Source: CAYGTK01 sp964352775
GTDB lineage: Bacteria > Bacteroidota > Bacteroidia > Chitinophagales > CAIOSU01
Assembly (NCBI GenBank): GCA_964352775.1
Contig: CAYGTK010000217.1
Span: forward strand, 1 to 6,485
Direction of reading: 5' to 3'
Length of the DNA stretch: 6,485 nucleotides
Shown: piece after piece, positions 1-5,300 of the stretch
Layout of the letters: each line of letters opens with the position of its first letter
Numbering within the stretch: position 1 is the stretch's first letter
Notes under the pieces: model-generated
What the model was told of the DNA's origin: nothing
The model's database searches: none
What the model saw: the letters and a program-made list of their open reading frames with translations, nothing else
Program-made: the position numbers and the translations under genes

Positions 1-1667
1 CAAACGACCAAGTACTGTCTTCAATTGAAGAGAATACGGAAGAAAGTTCTAAATCGCTAATTGATACAAATAAACACATTGAAGCCGTTGGTGATAATGT
101 AAAAGCCTTGGGTATCAATCAAGAAAAAATATTAACCAGTGAGCGGGTTAACTTGCAACAAGCAGGTGCCAAGCTAGAGGCTGAGGTAGAAAAACTAGAC
201 CCTAAAGCATTAGAACAGAACGTTAAGAAAATAAACAGTCTACTTGATGTTGTTCAGAATAGGCTAAACTCATTTGCTACGGTAGACCCCTTTGCAGAAG
301 CCTTAAAAAATTCAGAAGAGTCGTTCTCAAGACTTAGAAAACAGGCTACCGAGGCTGCTTCTGAACGATTAAAAGCTTTATCCAACTCTAGCAAGTCGGC
401 TGAAGAAGTAGCGAAAGAACAAGCTCAAATTCAACAAGACTTGAACGATGAGCTACTTATGCTTGACAATATGTTGCTTACCAACAGGCTATCTATTTAT
501 GAGAAATTTGGTGAAGACACTACCCAACTAGCAGAAGAGGTAGCCAACAAGCGCGTAGAAATTGCCGATCGGGTGATAGAAAAAGAGAATGAGAACAGAA
601 AGAAGAGACTAAAGTCGGAGCAGGAATTTCAAGACCGTATTCAAGCCTTCATTAAAGGCTTGCTAGATGCCAATGTAAAAAGACTTGAAGACGAGCGCGA
701 AAAAGCCAAGGGTATACGAAAAGTAAGAAAGGCACTTAATTCTGAATACGATGCCCGAATTGAGCGAGAAAAATTCTTAAACAAAGACAATGCCGATGCC
801 ATTGTAGCTATTGAAGAAGAGAAGCAAGAGAAACTGAAAGAGCTTAGGGAAAAGGCTGTAAAGAATTTCTCTGATACCTTAACACTAGCATCAGACCTTA
901 CGGGACAAATAGGCGACTTGTTCGAGGGGGCGCATCAAAATAAGCTTGCACGTATTGAAGATCAAAAGCAAGCCGAGCTTGATGTAGTAAAAAATAGTAC
1001 CCTAAGCGAAGAACTAAAGCAGAAGAAAACTGCGGAGATAGAAGCCCTATACGCCAAGAAGAAAGAGCAAGCCGAAAAGAAACAGAAGAAGCGGGAGAAA
1101 CGCATAGCTATTGTAGAAAGCATTATAAAAGGCGCACAGGCGGCACTTAGCGCTATTGCCAAATATGGCCCACCACCAAGTCCATTGGGTATAATTGGTA
1201 TCGCATCAGCCGCAGCTATTACTGCAGCACAAATTGCCATTATCTCTAAACAGAAACTAGAAAAAGGCGGTATCATCCCATTTGCCGATGGCGGAGCCAT
1301 AAGCGGTCCATCACACGCTAATGGTGGCGTACCGTTTACCGTAGGTGGTACAATGATGGAAGCTGAAGGTGGCGAAGTAGTGATCAACAAAGGCATACAA
1401 AACCATCCGCACCTGCTAAGCCAGGTAAGTGATATTAATGCCAGCGTGGGTGGTAAGCGCTTTTTTGCTGCTGGGGGTGTAGTGCCAAGTGTATCTGTTT
1501 CGCCAGCACTTAGTCGAAGCCTGGAGGGCGACCTTGGTTTTACCGCCGAAGACTTACGTGGTGTAATAGCAGATGAGGTAGGTAGCCTACGTATAGTTAA
1601 CAATGTGGTAGACACTAGCGACCAACAGGTAACCCTATACAACCAACAGGTAGAAGGTAGTTTTTAA
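1..1667 (+). CDS. Phage tail tape-measure-like protein, 3' part (5'-truncated)
   Basis: The frame is open from the window edge (first full codon at position 3) to the TAA at 1665-1667, giving 554 visible residues. A TTG at 108 could be called as a start, but the frame continues upstream in the same coiled-coil style, so I treat the gene as truncated by the window. Residues 1 to about 367 are highly charged Lys/Glu/Gln-rich helix, predicted coiled coil. Residues 368-416 form a hydrophobic Ala/Ile-rich stretch broken by a PPPSP turn. Residues 422-463 are Gly-rich, with GGIIPFADGG, GPSHANGGVPF and EAEGGEVVINKG. This order (long coiled coil, hydrophobic patch, then FADGG/GGEVVINK) is typical of the C-terminal end of tape-measure proteins in Bacteroidota phages and prophages. 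Such proteins set tail length and occupy the tail tube. About 90 further residues follow the signature. An unrelated coiled-coil protein is less likely because of the Gly-rich signature. The family call rests on recall, not on a search. Confidence 0.8.
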   Translation, partial: NDQVLSSIEENTEESSKSLIDTNKHIEAVGDNVKALGINQEKILTSERVNLQQAGAKLEAEVEKLDPKALEQNVKKINSLLDVVQNRLNSFATVDPFAEALKNSEESFSRLRKQATEAASERLKALSNSSKSAEEVAKEQAQIQQDLNDELLMLDNMLLTNRLSIYEKFGEDTTQLAEEVANKRVEIADRVIEKENENRKKRLKSEQEFQDRIQAFIKGLLDANVKRLEDEREKAKGIRKVRKALNSEYDARIEREKFLNKDNADAIVAIEEEKQEKLKELREKAVKNFSDTLTLASDLTGQIGDLFEGAHQNKLARIEDQKQAELDVVKNSTLSEELKQKKTAEIEALYAKKKEQAEKKQKKREKRIAIVESIIKGAQAALSAIAKYGPPPSPLGIIGIASAAAITAAQIAIISKQKLEKGGIIPFADGGAISGPSHANGGVPFTVGGTMMEAEGGEVVINKGIQNHPHLLSQVSDINASVGGKRFFAAGGVVPSVSVSPALSRSLEGDLGFTAEDLRGVIADEVGSLRIVNNVVDTSDQQVTLYNQQVEGSF

Positions 1668-1728
1668 GTAATATATAGTCAGTAGTTCGTAGCCCTCAGT
1701 TCACACTTATCCGTGGGCGGAGGCTATG

Positions 1729-1893
1729 GACAATTACTGAATTGTCTCACTCAAGAAATTCCTGCAAATTTCTTCTCAATACTTGCCACGTACCAAAAAG
1801 CAACTATACTTGAACTATTGCTTTGTTGGTTGATGGACGGTAGTCTGCTGACCACGGTTTTCTTCCTGAGAACTGACACCGATCTGGGTGTCA
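1729..1893. other. Chain of short inverted repeats (possible structured RNA)
   Basis: The inverted repeats in order are as follows. GACAATT (1729-1735) pairs with AATTGTC (1740-1746) around an ACTG loop. AAGAAATT (1753-1760) pairs with AATTTCTT (1767-1774) around CCTGCA. ACCAAAAAGCAA (1792-1803) pairs with 1818-1830 in a 12-bp stem with one bulged G at 1825 and a 14-nt loop. GTAGTC (1840-1845) pairs with GACCAC (1850-1855) with one mismatch. TGACACC (1874-1880) pairs with GGTGTCA (1887-1893) around GATCTG. Four of the five have no mismatch. The stems are directly visible. Whether the region is transcribed as a structured RNA, is a remnant of a mobile element, or is a DNA-level repeat cluster cannot be decided here. 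I do not recognise a named RNA family. Confidence 0.5.
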
Positions 1894-1932
1894 AATCAAT
1901 TCCTGAAATCATTTCTTATAAATGAATGGACA

Positions 1933-1961
1933 CCATGGACTATCGACCGTGGACTGTCGCC
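1933..1961. repeat. Degenerate tandem direct repeat, about 14 bp
   Basis: CCATGGACTATCGACC (1933-1948) is followed at once by CCGTGGACTGTCGCC (1947-1961). The two copies differ at A/G changes and at the last C/A position, and share the two C bases at 1947-1948. A third partial unit, ATGGACACC, lies just upstream at 1926-1934. The repeat ends 19 bases before the ATG of the next gene. Short degenerate units of the TGGACT type are common in intergenic DNA of some Bacteroidota, from memory. A regulatory role is possible but not shown. Confidence 0.5.
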
Positions 1962-1980
1962 TACAAACTAAACCCTACAA

Positions 1981-2481
1981 ATGGAGCGCATCCAACTACC
2001 CCAAATTCTAGAAGATGTAAAGGTGAAAATAGCTGTGCTAGAGCAGCGACTGAAAGTGATCGCCGAAGGCAAAACCCTTTACCAAAAGCTAAGCACCGAA
2101 AGTACTGACCCAATTGAAACCTACCAATACAAAGAGCTGTACGCTAAAAAATGTGAGGAAGAGATAGTATATACCGAACAGTGGAAAAGTCAGCAGCACT
2201 ATTTGGCAGAGTTCAAGAAAGATCTGCATAAGCAAAAGCAATTGCGACAGCAACAACTACAGCACCTGAACGCCCACTTGCAAGATACCTTGGCCCATAG
2301 CCGCGAGCTATTGCAGCAGGATGGTAAAGTAAAAGAACAAGACACCGCCATAATGAAGCATCTGTTAAAGAAGTTTGCCGAAAACAACTTTGTGAACGAC
2401 GATGAGCGGCTGAACCATTACCGCGAGCTTATCACGCTAGTACAGCACTACAGCAAGGCCGAAACCGCTACAGCAGCATGA
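1981..2481 (+). CDS. Coiled-coil protein of unknown function
   Basis: The protein has 166 residues and I do not recognise a family. It is almost wholly helical by composition: residues 8-36 and 52-133 are rich in Gln, Lys, Glu and Leu with heptad-like spacing and especially many Gln/His around 84-100. A short break at residues 39-47 (TESTDPIET) separates the two helices, which could form an antiparallel hairpin. No signal peptide or membrane segment is visible. The ATG at 1981 is chosen because it begins the longest frame consistent with this composition. No Shine-Dalgarno precedes it, as is usual in Bacteroidota. Its TGA overlaps the ATG of the next glycosyltransferase (ATGA at 2478-2481), so the two are probably translationally coupled. 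It could be a scaffold or partner for the glycosyltransferases, or a small phage tail accessory protein expressed with them. Both are inferences from context. Confidence 0.75.
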   Translation: MERIQLPQILEDVKVKIAVLEQRLKVIAEGKTLYQKLSTESTDPIETYQYKELYAKKCEEEIVYTEQWKSQQHYLAEFKKDLHKQKQLRQQQLQHLNAHLQDTLAHSRELLQQDGKVKEQDTAIMKHLLKKFAENNFVNDDERLNHYRELITLVQHYSKAETATAA

Positions 2482-3125
2482 AGTTCTCGCTAATACACCC
2501 CAGTTATGGTCGCCCCGAAATGGCCCGCCAAGCCTATCGCGAATGGATGGGCCACTTTAGCAGAGAGCATCAAGTAGAGTACATTCTCAGCTTAGATAAG
2601 CGGGACGATACCGCAGCATACAAAGCTCGCCTACAAGGGCTGGTGAATATAGTGGTAAGCGATAATCAGAACGTGGTGCAGGCTACCAATATAGCTGCAA
2701 AAAGTGCCACGGGCGATGTGCTCATTTATGTGTCCGACGACTTTGGTTGCCCACGTAATTGGGATAGAAAAGTGGCCGAGTTGCAGCCCCTCTCCCGCCC
2801 TGCCATTTTAGAGGTAGACGACTGTTACCAAAAGAATCGCAACCTGCTTACTATTCCAATAATGAACCGTGAGCTATACACCAAACTTGGTTACATGTGG
2901 CATCCCAATTATCGCAGTATGTTCGTAGATAACGATCTGTATGAAACCTGCCTACGGCTGGGTGCTATTGTAGATGGCCGTACACTGAAATTTCCACACC
3001 GGCATTACAGCAAGGGTTTTACAAAAGTAGATGCCACCTATTTACAAAGTCAGCAGCACTGGCAGCAGGGCAAGCAACAATTTAACAGCAGAAGCCAACA
3101 ACAAGGATGGGGAATAAAGTACTAA
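2478..3125 (+). CDS. Small GT-A-fold glycosyltransferase (family 2-like)
   Basis: The protein has 215 residues, the size of a bare catalytic GT-A domain. The N-terminus FSLIHPSYGRPEMA (residues 3-16) matches the first beta strand and following turn of family 2-like enzymes. A second strand, VEYILSLD, follows at 33-40. The sequence NQNVVQATNIAAKSATGDVLIYVSDDF (63-89) is the usual helix, strand and acidic motif, with Ser-Asp-Asp at 86-88 in the DxD position that binds metal and nucleotide sugar. FVDNDLYE (149-156) and His174/His176 lie where the acceptor and second metal-site residues usually sit. No membrane segment is seen, so it is probably cytoplasmic and transfers a sugar from a nucleotide-activated donor. 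Donor and acceptor cannot be told from sequence. It is coupled to the upstream coiled-coil gene by a 4-nt overlap and overlaps the next glycosyltransferase by 19 nt. Confidence 0.8.
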   Translation: MKFSLIHPSYGRPEMARQAYREWMGHFSREHQVEYILSLDKRDDTAAYKARLQGLVNIVVSDNQNVVQATNIAAKSATGDVLIYVSDDFGCPRNWDRKVAELQPLSRPAILEVDDCYQKNRNLLTIPIMNRELYTKLGYMWHPNYRSMFVDNDLYETCLRLGAIVDGRTLKFPHRHYSKGFTKVDATYLQSQQHWQQGKQQFNSRSQQQGWGIKY

Positions 3126-3694
3126 GCATATTAATACCCACCGTGGTAAAACGTACAGAGCTATTTAAGCTACTGCTACAAGAGTTTTTGAAACAACGTG
3201 GCAATAAACCTGTGGAACTGCTTTTTGCTATGGATAACAAGCAGCTATCCATCGGTAAAAAGCGACAGAGCTTGTTAGACATTGCCAAAGGTGAGTGGAT
3301 AGTATTTTTTGATGATGATGACTGGCCTGCAAAAAATTATATAGATCTTATTCTGGAAGGTACGCAGCAGACCGACATTGATTGCATGGGACTGCACGCT
3401 GTAATGACCACAAATGGCCAAAACAAGAAGACCTTTACCCATCGCTTAGGTTATCCTTGGGCAGAACAGAGGTTTGGGTTCGACTATATTCGCCCCATCA
3501 ACCACCTGAACCCCGTAAAGCGCGAAAAGGCCCTACAGGCAGGCTTTAAAGACCTACGTTATGGTGAAGACCGCGACTATGCCGACCGCCTAAACCCACT
3601 GCTTACAAAGGAGTATTTCATTGCCCAGCAATTACTGCACTACCGCTACACCACCAAGCAAAGCCATGCCCAGAAGTATGGTTTCCAACTATAG
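3107..3694 (+). CDS. Small GT-A glycosyltransferase, family 2
   Basis: The protein has 195 residues. VLSILIPTVVKR (5-16) is the classic first strand of family 2 enzymes. GKKRQSLLDIAKGEWIVFFDDDDWP (50-74) contains the conserved G-x-x-R-N/Q helix and the acidic strand with four Asp (69-72). GEDRDYADRL (153-162) is the ED motif that normally carries the catalytic base, and INHLNPVKRE (131-140) matches the acceptor loop. This is the most canonical of the three glycosyltransferases. The ATG at 3107 gives a 19-nt overlap with the preceding gene; it is preferred because the first core strand starts only four residues later, leaving no room for a later start. No membrane helix or C-terminal extension is present. 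It most likely works in the cytoplasm with the neighbouring transferases on one glycan; the acceptor is unknown. The TAG stop is followed almost at once by a hairpin. Confidence 0.88.
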   Translation: MGNKVLSILIPTVVKRTELFKLLLQEFLKQRGNKPVELLFAMDNKQLSIGKKRQSLLDIAKGEWIVFFDDDDWPAKNYIDLILEGTQQTDIDCMGLHAVMTTNGQNKKTFTHRLGYPWAEQRFGFDYIRPINHLNPVKREKALQAGFKDLRYGEDRDYADRLNPLLTKEYFIAQQLLHYRYTTKQSHAQKYGFQL

Positions 3695-3695
3695 T

Positions 3696-3731
3696 ACTAG
3701 TTGACCTAACTAGTCTCATTTTCTAATTTTT
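3696..3731 (+). terminator. Possible weak intrinsic terminator or attenuating hairpin
   Basis: ACTAGTT (3696-3702) pairs perfectly with AACTAGT (3708-3714) around a GACCT loop, two bases after the stop of the glycosyltransferase. The stem is AT-rich. A T-rich but interrupted tract follows (TTTT at 3719-3722, TTTTT at 3727-3731). This may be a weak terminator. The same bases also hold a loose Bacteroidota-type promoter: TTG at 3701-3703, 20 bases, then TAATTTTT at 3724-3731 (consensus TAnnTTTG, last base off), a few bases before the ATG at 3743. Either or both may be real. The gap divides the cassette into two coupled units. Confidence 0.4.
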
Positions 3732-3742
3732 ATACCCTAATT

Positions 3743-4333
3743 ATGAAGTCATCTATTGCGCTAAAACAGCACATTGCTGGTTTTTGGGGCGATCATTACA
3801 TGGAACTGGCCATGAAAGATCTCCTGTACGATAATCGAATAACCGATGTGGTAGAAGTAGGCATCTATATGGGTGGTACTACCGCCCGATTTGCCCGCAT
3901 GGCCCCACACACCTATGGGGTGGAAGAGGATGAACGCTACTTTAAGCATGCCAATAAACTAGTAGGCGATAGATGCGATGTAACACTCATAAACAACCTA
4001 CCAGAACCCTTTTTAGAGGCTATTTGCCCTAAACTGACAGGCCCGACCCTATTCTATTTTAATACCCGCTGGGGGTCGGACAATGCAGTGCATTATTGGC
4101 TACCCAAATTGGCCAAATGTGCATGCAAACCAGTTATTGTAGTGTCGGGCGTACACGTGCCTTACCGTCCCGATCTGCAGTACAATACCTACCGCCGTCG
4201 TGCCATAGACTGGGACCTTATACAGCCAGCCATAGAAAGTATTTATGGCGAAGAAGGCTACGCTTATACCTACAATGGTAAAGCGGCTGGCGCCAAATTG
4301 GGCATTATAATGATAGAACCCCTGCACCCATGA
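3743..4333 (+). CDS. Class I methyltransferase-like protein with altered active-site motifs
   Basis: The protein has 196 residues. VVEVGIYMGGTTARFARM (36-53) resembles the glycine-rich first motif of class I SAM-dependent methyltransferases, and YGVEEDERYFKHANK (58-72) the acidic strand after it. The C-terminal half (DWDLIQPAIESIYGEEGYAY at 156-175, then KAAGAKLGIIMIEP at 180-193) matches, from memory, a group of small methyltransferase-like proteins found in glycan clusters. In that group a strand reading LDAHW and another reading IHDF or IxHDxxVP are expected. Here they read YFNTRW (105-110) and VVSGVHVP (133-140), so the usual Asp/His residues are absent. The protein may have lost methyl transfer, bind another ligand, or belong to a divergent subfamily. 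Its stop overlaps the start of the next glycosyltransferase (ATGA at 4330-4333), which supports a role in the same glycan pathway. No signal peptide is present, so it is probably cytoplasmic. Confidence 0.65.
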   Translation: MKSSIALKQHIAGFWGDHYMELAMKDLLYDNRITDVVEVGIYMGGTTARFARMAPHTYGVEEDERYFKHANKLVGDRCDVTLINNLPEPFLEAICPKLTGPTLFYFNTRWGSDNAVHYWLPKLAKCACKPVIVVSGVHVPYRPDLQYNTYRRRAIDWDLIQPAIESIYGEEGYAYTYNGKAAGAKLGIIMIEPLHP

Positions 4334-5106
4334 ACCTAGCCGCCATTTACAACACCTTTGATGGTGAAGAATTGCTAGAGGGCAGCATAAAGCAGTTTTA
4401 CGAAGCAGTAGATGTAGTCATCATTGTATATCAAACCACCAGTAACTATGGCGAGTATTATCCTGATGTGGAGCTATTGGTGCAGCGCCTTCAAAAGCAA
4501 TACACTAAGGTTCATCTACTGAAATATGAACCCCAACATGGTCAGGGCCAATATAACGAGCGACGAAAACGGCAATTGGGTTATGAAGAAGCTGAAGCCC
4601 TAGGCTGTAGCCATTTCTTATTTGTAGATAATGATGAATACTACGATACCCAACAATTTCAAGCAGCAAAGCAGCAGATAAGCCAGCACGCATATGATAC
4701 TACCGCCTGCCAATTGTATACCTACTACAAAAAGCCCATTTATCGTCTTAAACCCATTGAGAGCTACTGGGTACCCTTCATCTGCACCATTAAACCTGGC
4801 GCCCGCATAGGCAGGGGCTTCCCGGTTCGGGTAGATCCTACTCGCGGTATCCTTCCTGCCCAGAATTTCTACAGCTTTACTAGGCAACAGCTTATGATGC
4901 ACCACTACAGCTACTTACGCCACAACATGGCCCGCAAGCTTCGCAACAGTAGTGCCCGCCACCACTTCGGCAACATCGACCACTGCCTACAGCAAATAAA
5001 CAACTGGCAACCTGGCCAGCCCATTTGGCCTTATGATGGATATGAGGTGGAAGTGGTAGAGGATGTTTTTGGGGTAGAAGGGCAACCTGAAATTCACCTA
5101 CTTTAA
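4330..5106 (+). CDS. GT-A-type glycosyltransferase (family 2/92-like)
   Basis: The protein has 258 residues. It starts MNLAAIYNTFDGEELLEGSI, like the first strand and helix of glycosyltransferases with an 'xxxNExxxLxxxI' opening. VDVVIIVYQTTSNYG (27-41) is the second strand. YNERRKRQLGYEEAEALGCSHFLFVDNDEYYD (75-106) is a typical helix and strand ending in the metal-binding DND/DEYY motif at 100-105. MHHYSYLRHNMARKLRNSSA (190-209) matches the conserved late His-containing segment (HxSYxR) of these enzymes. There is no membrane helix. Compared with the two upstream transferases it carries an extra roughly 50-residue region (128-180) between the DxD strand and the late His segment, possibly an acceptor-binding insert. 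It is coupled to the methyltransferase-like gene by a 4-nt overlap. The sugar and acceptor are unknown. It is followed by a 194-bp leader region, so it probably ends the cassette. Confidence 0.82.
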   Translation: MNLAAIYNTFDGEELLEGSIKQFYEAVDVVIIVYQTTSNYGEYYPDVELLVQRLQKQYTKVHLLKYEPQHGQGQYNERRKRQLGYEEAEALGCSHFLFVDNDEYYDTQQFQAAKQQISQHAYDTTACQLYTYYKKPIYRLKPIESYWVPFICTIKPGARIGRGFPVRVDPTRGILPAQNFYSFTRQQLMMHHYSYLRHNMARKLRNSSARHHFGNIDHCLQQINNWQPGQPIWPYDGYEVEVVEDVFGVEGQPEIHLL

Positions 5107-5177
5107 AACACGTATTTTTTCAATATTAGCAAACATTAGCCTCTTCTTTTTTTGGAAGAACAATATTTTTCACTAAG
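5107..5177. other. AT-rich spacer after the glycosyltransferase cassette
   Basis: No gene is seen. It contains a 10-bp tandem near-repeat (AATATTAGCA then AACATTAGCC, 5123-5140) and a weak hairpin, TTCTT (5144-5148) with AAGAA (5156-5160) around a T-rich loop. The hairpin is followed by CAATATTTTT and might give weak termination of the cassette transcript. The candidate -7 element at 5164 is also here. Confidence 0.4.
5164..5171 (+). promoter_or_regulatory. Possible -7 promoter element (weak)
   Basis: TATTTTTC at 5164-5171 is one base away from the Bacteroidota -7 consensus TAnnTTTG. If used, transcription would begin near 5177-5180, which is exactly where the structured leader starts. No good -33 TTTG lies at the expected distance; the only TTTG (5151-5154) is too close. 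I list it because its position fits the leader RNA, but it is weak. Confidence 0.25.
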
Positions 5178-5300
5178 TTAACAAAGCTGGGACCTGAGAA
5201 ACCCCAGCAACTCTTTCGGAAGAGTCTCGTTGCTACAAACACAATTTTCTATTTACTATTAAAAAACCGTGGCCAAAAGGCCACCCTAAAAACGTATGTT
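5178..5300 (+). ncRNA. Candidate structured 5' leader RNA with competing stems
   Basis: GCTGGG (5186-5191) pairs perfectly with CCCAGC (5203-5208) around an 11-nt loop containing CTGAGAAA. Directly after it, ACTCTT (5210-5215) pairs with AAGAGT (5220-5225) around a TCGG loop. AGCAAC (5206-5211) can instead pair with GTTGCT (5229-5234), which would open the lower three base pairs of the first stem and the outer pairs of the second. Two exclusive folds of this kind are what a regulatory leader often shows. The order GGGAC, AAACCC, CAGCAAC and TTGCTA is reminiscent of part of the SAM-I (S-box) core, but the other helices, including the closing P1 helix and P4, are missing, so I do not call it S-box. 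It ends at the start of the fibre-like gene and probably regulates that gene. Confidence 0.45.
5269..5284 (+). promoter_or_regulatory. GC-rich hairpin just before the fibre-like gene start
   Basis: GTGGCC (5269-5274) pairs perfectly with GGCCAC (5279-5284) around an AAAA loop, 16 bases upstream of the ATG at 5301. It is flanked by A-rich single-stranded stretches (AAAAAA at 5261-5266 and AAAAA at 5288-5292). It cannot be a terminator of the usual kind, since A-runs rather than T-runs follow it. It lies in the ribosome-loading region and may affect translation or mRNA stability, perhaps with the leader fold upstream. Confidence 0.45.

Larger units (their letters stand above)
1668..1980. other. 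Gene-free, hairpin-rich intergenic region
   Basis: These 313 bases separate the tape-measure-like gene from the next start. I see no convincing protein here. A GTG-started 70-codon frame (1713-1925) has no recognisable motif and runs through several inverted repeats. The stretch holds four or five short stem-loops (1729-1893) and a degenerate direct repeat next to the downstream gene (1933-1961), both listed separately. No hairpin is followed directly by a long T-run, so none is a textbook terminator for the upstream gene. No clear Bacteroidota promoter (TTTG, about 20 bases, TAnnTTTG) stands out. Confidence 0.6.

Noticed and set aside
962..1642. 226-codon open frame on the minus strand inside the tape-measure-like gene
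   Set aside because: It is antisense to a well-supported coding region; its Ser/Cys/Phe-rich composition is that expected from reading Lys/Glu/Ala-rich codons backwards.
1621..1652. 11-bp direct repeat ACCAACAGGTA at 1621-1631 and 1642-1652
   Set aside because: It lies in the coding region and reflects a repeated Gln-Gln-Val in the protein's C-terminus; no sign of an attachment site or element end.
1713..1925. GTG-started 70-codon frame in the hairpin-rich spacer
   Set aside because: No recognisable motif, rare start, and it runs across several inverted repeats. It might be a decayed fragment, but I cannot support it as a gene.
1926..2108. 60-codon frame starting in the direct repeat
   Set aside because: It overlaps the start of the coiled-coil gene in another frame and has a low-complexity Arg/Asn/Thr composition without any domain.
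2186..3060. Identical 15-bp segment AAAGTCAGCAGCACT at 2186-2200 and 3046-3060
   Set aside because: Both encode Ser-Gln-Gln-His in the same frame in Gln-rich stretches; chance through codon preference is the simplest explanation.
5186..5236. S-box (SAM-I) or TPP riboswitch
   Set aside because: Short similarities exist (GGGAC, CTGAGA, AAACCC, AGCAAC), but the closing helix and further arms needed for either class are absent, and the downstream gene is not a methionine, cysteine or thiamine gene.
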